Shown here piece by piece: positions 47,501-59,500 of a DNA stretch of 64,000 nucleotides. The position numbers and the translations under genes were made by a program. Source of the stretch: Argyresthia goedartella (Eukaryota > Arthropoda > Insecta > Lepidoptera > Argyresthiidae); the NCBI GenBank assembly GCA_949825045.1, contig OX463815.1, forward strand, positions 32,169,356 through 32,233,355, given 5' to 3'. Under the pieces are notes generated by a model. It searched no databases. It had not been told where the DNA came from and saw nothing but the letters and a program-made list of their open reading frames with translations. The first letter of the stretch is position 1. Every line of letters begins with the position of its first letter.

Positions 47501-50500
47501 ACACATCTCTATCTGAAGCTCGATCTGTCCATCCTGGAAGGAACCTATCCAGTTCATCCTTCCATCTCTTTCTAGGCCTGCCCCTACGCCGGAATACGTC
47601 TGTAGGCATCCATTCAGTGGCTGATTTCGCCCATTTGTCCGGACGCATTCGACAGATATGACCAGCCCAGTTCCATTTCAGTTTGGCAGTCTGCGTGCCC
47701 ACGTCAACAATGCCAGTTTTGGAGCGCAGTATAGTGTTCCTAACGCGGTCTATACGTTTAACACCTAGAATACTGCGCTCCATTGCTCGCTGGCAAACCT
47801 TGAGTTTGGACTTCTGATGTTCGGTCAGCGACCACGTTTGTGCGCCGTAGGTTAGGATGGGCAGGATGCTCATGTCGACGAGTTTGCGCTTCAGGGTCAA
47901 TGGTAGGTTGCCCTTCATTAGCTCCTTCATGGACCAGAAGTTCTTCCAGGCGTTCGAAACACGTCTTTCGATTTCTTTGTCCTGCCTGTTTTCGAAGGAA
48001 ACTGTCCGGCCCAAGTAGATGTACTCGTTGACATATTGTATGTCCTGCCCATCGACCACTACCTTACGTTTTGCGCCGTTGGTCATGAGTTGAGTTTTTG
48101 ACCGATTCATCTTCAGTCCAACGTCAAGGCTCGCAGTGCTCAGTTCTTGGAGCATTAGTTGAAGTTCCGACGAGGTTGGCGCAAACATAACAATATCGTC
48201 GGCAAAACGAAGGTTATGTAGCCTTCTATCGCCGACGACAATGCCTCTGCTGCGCCACGGGACCGCCAACTTTTTGAAGTAAAACTTCTATACGCACGCT
48301 TGACTTGGGGAGTAAGCTGGCGAATGCGTGACGAGAGCGTTACAAAAAGTGTGATCGGGCGAGGCGAACGAGAGGTGCGCGCGCACATTTTCTTTCTCTC
48401 TTCCTCTCATAGCCAGACACAGTGCAGGAGATGTATTTTTGAAGCATTAGAGCTAAAGAAGTTTTACTTCAGTTGTGTGGTCTAAAGCACACTCTTTTTG
48501 ATTTTTTGAAAAATTCTTCGAGGGTACTGGTGAATAGTTTAGGAGATAGAGGGTCTCCCTGTTTCACCCCTCTCGCTATTGTGAGTGATGAACCTGGGTG
48601 TTGCAATTTAATATTTGCAATTGAAAAAAAAAAAATGTTTAAAAAACTGGGTTGTCTTTCGTTTGTTCATGCACAATTTACATTTTCACTTATACATTTT
48701 CATTATTGCATGCTAAAATATTTATTTTTTTATAAACTTTACTAAAAATCTATACTTATACCTAAATATTTATTAATTCAATTATATTACTCGTATGTAC
48801 AATATCGTACTAATATAAACATATACATATGACAACCGCTATTACGCTTGTTCACTTTGCTCTGAACTATCCTCTTGCTTTAAGAACTTACCCTAGTAAT
48901 AGTGCTTGTGCTTTCTACGTTTCCGTGCCTTCTGTTTACTGTGTGTATGGATTATTTTCGTGTACTCGGATAATATACCGCTGAACTGTAAGTCTTGTGC
49001 GTTATTATTTATGGACCCTTGGGCATAGTATACACTCATCCCCAACACCGCACTGGTGACACACAATATGAGCCAAGAAAGTGAATTTAGAGATACTAAA
49101 GCTTTGAGCCTAAAGCCGGCGCGTTATCAGAAGATAGTGCGGGGACAATGTCGATAGAAACGGACAACGTTTTTAAGGTCGGAGTAAGTCGGAGATGGCA
49201 TCTTTCTGGGCAGATGAATCGGAGATTTGGTTTGCCCAAGTCGAAGGACAATTTACCATATCCGGCATTAATAATGACTCGGCAAAGTTTAATTATGTGA
49301 TTGCCCACCTCGACAACCAATATTCTCGCGAGGTTAAAGACATCATTATTAATCCCCCGGCGTAGATATATATAACAAGAGAAAGAGAGGATGAGGTTAG
49401 AGAGAGGTGAAGTGAAAGAAAGAAATAGAAGAACATAACAACAGACGTACCCGGTTGAAGTATTCGACCCGCACAGTATGCCACCGGCCGTCAGCCAGCC
49501 GGCCTTGCAGCGTCACCTCCGCCGGGGCGCCGCCCAGCGCGAACGTGAACCGAAGACCACCGCCCGTCAACTCCAGTGCTAAGAAGTCGTGCCGCTCGTT
49601 GTATCGCCCGTTGTAGAGGAGCAGGCCGGAGGGGTTCTGGGTGGCGAATCTGGGGAACAATGGTGGGGGTTTGTTGTAAATCGTCAAAGGTTCCCCTGCT
49701 TTCAGATGATCCCCCATCATCAGAGATAAATTGGCAAGTCTGTCGCTGACTCCAAGAATATATTAGCACAAGGGGAGCTCACGCCGCGGGGGTCTTGAAA
49801 TCCTAAGTGAAGATCAACACCCAATAATGTCTTGCATGTACGCATTTGTGTTCAACTACAGTATGAAAAAGAAAACATGGTGCTTGACGAGGGTCAGTCA
49901 GAAACTCATCCAAAACACGACTCTCACCTAAGACTCAAATGGAAGCGATGTCGTCTCTTCAAACCCGGAAACGTCAAGAAAGACGCGTGCGGGAAACTCC
50001 TGGCTCTCAGCTCACAGACCGGGGTGGTGTACTCTTCAGCTATAGAGCACCCTTGGCAGAGTATCCCGCCTTCGCGTTTGGTCACGCACTGGGAGCCGCC
50101 GCGGCATATGCTGCCGTCCCCATTCACGGCACAAGTTGCTTTTATGAGGACTGTCTCGCAGTTTACGCCTGGGGAGCAAATTAAGCATTACCCTAAGAAT
50201 CTTAGTTTTGTTATAAATGGGAATAATGGGCGTAACTTGGGGCGCGTGGACACCATAGTGTCCTGCGAGCGACATCCCGGCTCCTTCGATATCGTACACG
50301 TGCGGGACACCACCGGACACACCTTCGCCACCAAGTCAGTAACAAACAAACAAACACAAACAGCTTGGCCATGGGTAAATAGGGGCACGTGGCCACCCCC
50401 AAACAAAGAAACCCCCTAGCAAAGAAACACGCCTTCTGTATATAATATATATAAATAAAAACAAAGGATTAAATTTGGTCTCTAGGGAAATAACTTACAT

Positions 50501-53500
50501 AATCAAATTTGGCAGTGAGGACTGGGGAAATTCTATTGATCCCCTTATAGACAAGACTGCATGGCTTTAATCCTTGCATATTATTTATATTAATTAATAT
50601 TGTAATATTTTTATGTTAAACACAACCAACTTTTAAAAGAGATCTTAAAATTAATCTGTGCGACTTTCTATGCCCTGCTTCTCTAACAGTGGTTCAATGT
50701 ATAGAAGAGGCAAAAAAATACGTTTATCTACAGTAATAAAGAAATTTTGATTTGACATTGACTACAAAAATGCGGTAGAGTATATAATAATTTGTGTATT
50801 CTGAGACCCAGAAGGCAAAAAGTTGGTTTTCAATGAAAGACAATTAATTATAAACATTTTTAGATTAACACTTTCAATTGAAAATGTTTTAGATAATACT
50901 ACGATAATATCGCGCGTGGCTCCACTCGCCGGCGTGAAAGCGGCGTACTTACGACGCAAATGAGTATGAGAACGTATCTATGGAGTAGTGGAGGGGCGCG
51001 CCATGTTATCGTAGTTTATCTTTAATTGCTGAAGGATGTCAGAATATAAAGTAAGTATAAATACAATAGCAGGTAGCCAGCATACCAGTGAAGCCAGGAG
51101 CGCAGATGCAAGTGTATCCTCCCTCTCGTCTTGAGCAGGTCCCGTTGTTGATGCAGGGAGAAGAGTAGCAGAGGTCCACCTCTGTGTCGCACATGTAGTA
51201 TTCTCGGGATCCTGCAGAAAGAGACAGTTTGATACAATTATTGTATTAGCTAGCTATTGTCTATATCATGTTGGGATGCCATATTTTAGTGACATAGTCG
51301 ATGTCGATAGTTACAAAAAAGGTACACGACAAAATGAAGGTTAAATATTATCACCTTTTTATTTAATTTATTATTTATTTATCATAATCTTAATTAAATG
51401 ATAATATCACCGCTAGAAACGCTTACGCAATCTTCGTCATTGGTTACTCCGACTTCTATGATAAAATCCTTCATTTCTTTTCGAAAGTTTTCAATATCGC
51501 AATTTTCTAGTATTTTTCTGGATAGTTCAGTTCTCGTGCTTGAGAATGGATTATTGGATTTTTATTTTTTACTATGACGAAGGGCCTCTGCAGGTGTGCG
51601 GGAGGTGAGCGGGATGTCACCCCCACCGCGACTACCTCTTTCCCTTATGGCCATCCAAACCTGACGCGAACTATACCTAAGATCTGTCTCAAAGACTGGG
51701 GGGTAACGTCCTCCAGCCCAGCGGTGGAGGTTTTGCCTCATAGCCTCATAGCAAGAGGATTTGTATCGGATCCCGGCAAGGAAGGAAATTATCCCCGCGT
51801 CTAGGATGTTTATGTATGTATTTGTGATTGTGACGTCGCTGCTTAAGGACCTTACGACACAGACTGACTACCTTAGTACGAAGGCGAGTCAACATGATTC
51901 TCTGCAGAACTTTGACAACTCCATATTGGACCATGCGTTATTTTGGGCCCACTTTTCCAACATTGTACAACAATAACCCACTTTTCCAACATTGTCCAAC
52001 GATAATGAAACTCAAGTGATATGAAAGGTCTTGGGGTGTACTTCATTTCATATCTTTCATCTATTTTGAAATCCAGCGCGAAAATGGTGTTTTCATTTGT
52101 CTTAATATTTATGTTTTCTTCATAAATCACTATCAATCAGCCCACATTCACCCTTCGTCCTGAAACTCCCGCCTACCCGCTATGGTGATGATGTCATCCG
52201 TCCATCAGGCTGGTGGTCTGCCGACTGGTCGACGTGCGGTTCTGGGTAGCCACTCTGTTACCGCTTTGGTCCACCTACCGTCATCTGTCCTTGCCATTTG
52301 AACTTAGCTGCCATAATATAAAATGAAGTACACCCTGTTTCACAATGTCGGAAAAAGGGGGTCCAGAATTCACACCAAACTGCCCATGGCTCTTTGTATG
52401 GAGTTGTCAAAAATATTCAGAAACTAGTGTTGACTCGCCTTCATACTGGTGGCACTTAGTGTGGGATTGGAAGCAATGTATGTGCCTGTAAATTATTTAT
52501 ATTTATATGTAATCACTAACCAGTAAACCCTCGCGGACACTGGCAGGTGAACGTGGTGACGGGGTAGATCGGTCGAAACAGCACCGTGTCACTATTGATG
52601 AAACCCGACGCATTGCCAAACTTCAGCACGGTCAGACATTCTTCGTAGTTGAGGCATGGCTCGTGGACACACACGTTGTCGTCGAATGGTAGCACCTGGA
52701 GGATAAAGACACGTTTAGTTTGGGAAAGGCAGGGGGTAGGTCAAGGCTTGAGGGAGGGATGGATTATGGCAGTGGTACTGCGAGAATAATGAGAAGCCCA
52801 CTTCTGCTTCCAGTCAGAGTTGACTCTAGCATCCTGATTGCAGCGAAGGATTTAAGCTCCCTCCCTCAGCTCCCTATTTAGCATGTTTTGTCCACCGTTG
52901 GAATCAATGGCTCCCTAATTGACCTAATTGACATTAAAGTCACAAATCAATCTTTAATCTAACTCCTAAAACAGCTGGAGAAAAGACGATTGATTGAGAG
53001 AGGATGATGGTTATATTCACCTGCACAGTAGCAAGCCTCGCTAACGTAGCTCTATTCAGATAAACTCTCTCGCGCAGATGCGCAGGAGAGTAGTACGAGG
53101 AGGTGTCGCCACCAAAGCCAATTTCCGCTTCCGGTCGACGCGCCGAGAACGACACGTTAAGTATGTTGCCGGTGACGTCTGTGTCGTCCTGAGGATGTTG
53201 GGATTTTAGTCAGTGCTATGCAGAATATAAATGTTAATAACTTAGTAAACTGCATTTCGGTCGGTGGCCCACACTAGGATTCCTTCCTTCCCATCCGGGA
53301 TTCAAATCCGGGACCACTCTCTTGGGAGGCAGATCCTCGAACCGCAACCCCACAGAGGTCGTGGGATTTATTTCAAGATACATTGCTTTTGGTCCCATCA
53401 AATGATGTGGGAAACATAAACAGCGTCAGTAACTAACATACCTATAGACTTCTAAGACATGAGAGCTTTCATCATGGTTGGTATTCGAATATAACCGAAC

Positions 53501-56500
53501 CATTTTGTTTTTTGAGGTAGCCACGAAATAGACGTCAGTTGACTACTTGGCCCAAAACATAAGTATAAAAATAAAGCTAATTTAATCGAATCTGCTAATT
53601 AGATTATGACAGTTCTGAAAAGAACGTAATCAGTAATCACGCTCCTTAAAATATTTTCTATGCCTTACAGTGTAAATATTTCGCGATCTTAGTCAAAAAT
53701 TATAAGTTTGTTTGGGTCTGAGCGAGCTATCATCTATCTCTCTATCACCCCACTACTACCCTACGCGAGAAAGAGAGGCCACAGCTCCCTCAGAGCCAAC
53801 GAAACTTGACCCGGCCTATCTTACCTGAACACTAAACACGTAGATATTCTCCTTCGGACACGGCACTATGGCTGCTAGACCATCAATGAAGAAGCCTAAC
53901 AGAGGCGAAAGAAACTTCTCTGCAGTCATCTCGTTCAGACGCACGGTGATGGAATTGAGCAGCATTTCCTCAGTGATGAGACGGACTGAGAGCTGCATCG
54001 TGGCTTTCACTTCGTTGACGCCGTCTGGGAAATTGACGTGTTTTTCAAATTGAAACTTTTGTTGTAAAAATGGAGTATTAAACGGCTTAACGTGTTGATA
54101 TGTGTCTCTATGTTTTTTGATTTCAAACTTTGGTGGGTACGGCTGTGCCTGTGCTACTCGGCAAGGCAATGGGCGTCAGGATAAGTATGTGTAAATAAAA
54201 GAGATCTAAAAATCAGCCTGTGGGAGTTTCTTTGCGGTCCAATGTCTCTACATTGTAGCACTGTGGCAGAAATCTGGGAAAAGGTAAAAAAATACGTTTA
54301 CTAAGTATATGTAAATAACTACAGCAATAAAGAAATTTTGATTTTGATTTGGAGTCAACACGAGTCGGTAATCGAAAAAAAAATTAAAAGTTTTACAACA
54401 CATTGTGCGAGGAAATAAAAAAAAATGTACCTTGACTCTCATGTTGGTGACGGACTCCAAACGATTTTAACGAAGCGAGTTTAACAAGTTGACTAGAATA
54501 ATACTGATGATCTGAATATTTTTTAAGAAAATTCCTTGGGGTTGAGTTTTATATATTTTACACACTCATTATAAACACAGAAAATATGTTTCATTCGCTT
54601 CATCTCATCACCATCATACGCATTCATCGACACATAGGCTTCTCCCCTACAGCGACAATATCCACGGTAATGAGCCGACCAGATCCAACGAGATCCCGTC
54701 GACTGGATGATATCGAGGGACCAACGACCAACCAGCAGGGGGTCTGCCCAATGACCTCGTTGCTCCCCTTGCTCCAAGTGGCCCTTCCTCTCCCACAGTG
54801 GTCCAATATAGAGATGGGGAAAATAACTTTGGGGTAATGAACTTTGGCGCAGAACTTTGGCCCCACAAAGATAAATCAGACAGAGTACGGATGTGGCTAC
54901 ACCAAGGCTAGTCTATTTTAGTTACTTTCATAGTGTCATGTCCTCGGTATCTTGTTGTGTGGGAATGCAGCGGATTTTCAAACTTGTATTAGTTGAACAC
55001 AACCAATGTTTAAAAGAGATCTAAAAATCAATCTGTGGGAGTTTCTTCACCCTGCTCTCCCGGAGTGGTCCAATGTAGAGACAACAGTAATATCTACAGT
55101 AATAAATAAATTTGAATTTGAATTTTGATCGGTGGTTGCATCGGTGCTATCATCAAAAAGGTTCGTACCATTGACAGAAATCTCCATAGCGGCCAGTTTA
55201 GGTACATTGGTATTGAGTTGTGGCGACAGCGTCATGTCTCCAGATGTCTCGTTTAGGAGGACCAAGTTGGCATTGTTCCCGGATAGTATTCTGTACACGA
55301 GCTGCAATGAAAAGTATTTTTTTAAGATACATCTAACTTTCAAGAACTAAGAAGAGGCACAACTTATAATGGTTGAATCGGCGAATGATCGAGAATACAA
55401 ACATTCCAGCCCAGTAAAATGTATATAAAATAGCTGACTTCAGTCGGAAGATATTCTTAGGTACTACAGTGGTATATATTTATTATCGTCAAAATTATGA
55501 TAAAGAGAAAACATAATGAACCTATAATCGAAATAAAATAAAGAATCCGCAAAGTGCATCGTCAATAAAAATAACCTATGTATCAAATAATTTAAAACTA
55601 CACACGCATAAATGCCCGAACCAAAGGTACCCATCACGCTGGCAGCATTACCGCGCTGCACGGCGAGTGAGATCCGTCGGATCAGGAACGCTCCGGAACG
55701 ATTGTCAAAACCTCACCTCGGTACTAGGTACATACGTTTGATTGGTAAGTAGTTTTCGTTTAGACTGAGAGGTTTAGATTTTTAAGGCTATGTTGCCATT
55801 GCTCACTCAGTGAGCTGCCGGTGAGCAGCCGAGAGTGATGTTTCCTTATATTTGACATTTCGTCGTTTTACGAGCCTTAGGAAAGAGATAGCAAATAAGT
55901 TTGCCTTTTGGGTGGGGCACAATAGAAGAAGTTACCTATTCTGTGGTTTCTACGATGCCGTTTTTGATGAGATTAACGAAACTCTTTGCTTAATTACTCC
56001 GTCGATTTGTGTATGAAATTAAAAATAAGGGAATAAGCTATTGTTTGCGACTGCACCAATCGTTCTTTCCAAGGGAAACAAGAAAAGGAGGATTTACGCG
56101 TAGGCTGTCCCTTATACTTCGCGGGTTTCTTGGCTAATTTGACGCTCAGTTCGCGCTGAGTTCACTTACTGTCACCAGTAATGAGAACGAAACCTAATCG
56201 CATTCGATTTTTAATTGATTTCAATGGAGGGGTCGATTTTCTATAAACCAAAAACAAAGAACGTTATCTCTACTCACTTTATCACTGACATCAGCATCAT
56301 ACGCCGGCACCTTCCCAAACGGTCCCACTGGGAAGCAGTCCTTATAGTTATTGAACATGATCTGAAAGTCTTTCATCATTGGCGCGTTGTCGTTTACGTC
56401 AGTGACTAGTATCTCCACTCTCACGTCGTTCCACAGTGGGGGGCTGGCAGCTCGGATGACTAGTTCGAATTTCTTGCGAGGACTCTCGTAGTCTAGGTCC

Positions 56501-59500
56501 ACCATCGTAACTAGTTCGGCCCTATCAGAGCCTTGACGAGTTTCTAAGGAGAAGCTGTTTGAGTCGTCGCCTCCTGTGGAGATAAGAATTATTATTGTGT
56601 TGTTGATGCAACGCTCGGCCTAAAACTTAGTGCTGCAGTGGCGAAAATCTTGTATTTCGGCCTTACGTTTTATTTAGGGGTTGATGTTACGGCTAACTTG
56701 GCTTTCGGTCTAGCGATTTGTGCAGCTCAGTGCTGAAATTCTCTGATTACGGCCTCCGCTTATTGTTGGCAAGGCTCGGCTTTCGGCCTATGACGTTAAT
56801 GTTATAATCAAGGCATACTGGCGCTACCGTACAATATTACACAAATCGTCGGCAAGAAGTTTAGATTATGAGCCCTAAAATGCACAAAACTATAATCACT
56901 GCTTATGAAGGGAGTGTCGAAAGTAAAGAATCGCATACCTTTGATAGAATAGTGCACTTGTGCATTAGGTCCTTCGTCGGGGTCCCTCGCGTATATCTCC
57001 CCCACTGTGGTCCCGATAGGACTGTTCTCAGGTACATAGAGAGTGAGCCATTCGTTCTCAAACTGTGGCGGCGAGTCGTTGATATCCTCGATCTTGATGT
57101 GGATTATCACCTGCGGGAGAAAGAAGCTTTAGCCGGTGGTATTTTTATAAAAAATATATGCCCGTCTATATGCCAAGTCCCTTTCTCAGAAAAACCTAAT
57201 CTATCCTTTCTACCATCAAGGCAGATTGAGCATTTGCAATATAGCAATTTGTATGTCATCGTGGTGTCGATTCCTCTGTGAAAACACAGCGTCAGGGAAG
57301 TGTGTAGAGTTACTATTAGTAGAATCGACAACCGATATGTGATTGTAGTAATTGAGGTTCAGCCTCACAAGCGAGGAGTCATGGGTTTGAATCCCGAGCC
57401 CCTGCTCCTTACTCCCTAGTAAGAAAAAAGAAATCCCCGGTGCTGTTTCTGGTGGTGTGCAGTGTGTGGCCAGAAGCGATGTATACTATACAGCAAAATT
57501 AACTTAGCACCTCGCTCTGATGACGTCATAGCGTCCGTCACTGTCCTACCATAGACTAAATAAAAGGTTCTACTTACCCGTCTAGGGTGAGAGCGAGCGA
57601 GATGTTGTACGTGCATTTGTTAGAATTATAGCTAATATTCAAAACCTAGACAGTTGCAAACCTCACTTCCAAAAAGATAACATCTTGACTCTACCATCCC
57701 TGTACATATTTTAAATGGCCACCTACGTTAAAAACACCATCAACACTGCACAAACGCTAGACGTAAAAATAATTTTATATTACCGGAACTTAGAAATTTA
57801 CAAAAAAAGTCCAGATCCCGGGTTCGAGTCCCGGTGGGGGCAAATATTTGATTGATGAGAACGGATGTTTGTACCCTTGTCATGGTTTTTTATCTATCTA
57901 AGTATACTATTTATCTATATAAGTATGTGTATCGTTGTCTAGTACCCAAGATACAGGGAATCCTAGTTTGGGGCTAGATCAATGTGTGTAAATAGTGTCC
58001 TTGATATTATTATTATAAGGTATTATTACTTTATGTGAATTTATGACTGATTTTAAGTAATATAGATAAATATAACTCATTCAGTCCTAAGAATATAATT
58101 AGTTTTTAATTTTATTTTATTGTTAATTTTGAAATGTTTTATTTAGACATGTAAGCAAACATTGTAATAGCCTTTCAGGGTGCATGTGCTTTACTTGTAT
58201 TTACACCTCCACCTGTAACCCGTACATGTACGTGTTTACAAATAAATATACAAATATGAATATGAACGTTTATCTACACACGTATCATAAACCCTCTTTC
58301 CTGCGTTCAAAAACCGCATGTTACGATCAGCATTATGTTAAACTACTTGGTAAAAACTCGTTTCGTATCTAGAAAACTACACATTATGGTCATTATGTGT
58401 AGTTTTTCTACATATAATGACATTAAAATTTCGAACGCCGACGCCCACCCGCGTGCAGTCCCTAGTTTGTCTGTGAAGTTGGTACTGACATTCAAATTTC
58501 GAACGCCGACGCCCGTCTGCGTGAAGTTGGTACTAAAGAACAAGCTAAACAATTGCAGAACCACAATGCCGGTCAAACATGCGGTTCCTGAACACATCAA
58601 AGAGAGCTTATGATATGTATGTAGATAAACTAGTGTATGTAACTGTACATAATTAGGCATTATGCAGCAGTCACATAAACTACTATTATGTTGACTTACA
58701 GTAGAGCTCATAGGCGGAGTGCCCCCATCAATCGCCAAAGCCTTCAAGTTGTAAAATGCGACCGACTCCCTATCAAGAGCTTTGTTGGTCCGAACCACGC
58801 CGGACGCCGGGTCGACCACAAATGAGCCTTCCTCCCGGTCCTTTGGGTCCAGTTCGTAATGCACTCGCCCGTTGAGCCCTTCGTCCGCGTCCGTCGCGCC
58901 CACTTGGGTTACTGAGGTGCCTGATGATGTAGCATAAGTTAAACAAACATTAGTAATTGCAACTAGTCTTTGAATCAAACCTTAACTATATTCATGTCGC
59001 AGTTAGTTGGTTAAATCAGACACTTAACTAACAGCCTAGACCGTTCATTAAAGACTGAAGTTTAACCAAGTCGCTAAAGTTCCGTCAGACAAGTGAGTGA
59101 ACGAAACGTTTAACGAGTTGTCTAAACGTTCCTAGGCAACAACACATATACAATATAAATACACTTAAGTATATATATAAAAAATAGTTTATGATTTAAG
59201 TATTTTTTGTTCAACCTAACACGAAGGATAAAGGGGGCTTCGCTTATCTCACCCCTTTTACCCTTCACCAAAGCTATGGCAATGTTTTGCCCTGATATAA
59301 GCTGTGCAAATCAGTAGTGAAAAGAAAGACTCTGAAAGTAATCAGCTGTTGTCGTGACGACATTTGTTTTACATTATTTAACCAACACGCCGGCTTTCGG
59401 TGAGACAGATTGTTAAACGTTTTCGACGATGCTTTATTTAAATCGAAATGCTAGTGACTTGTTTAAACGTTCGGCATTTAATTAACGGTCTAGAGAGTTA

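Noticed and set aside
50036..50320. An upstream extension of the laminin G1 exon reading through the S4 region
   Set aside because: The frame is open by chance; the acceptor at 50169-50170 gives the correct phase and the family motif GVNCE directly follows FTG.
49832..50419. 195-codon plus-strand ORF as a gene
   Set aside because: Most of it is the complement of stan exon 49928-50168; only the 36-codon S4 fragment is real homology.
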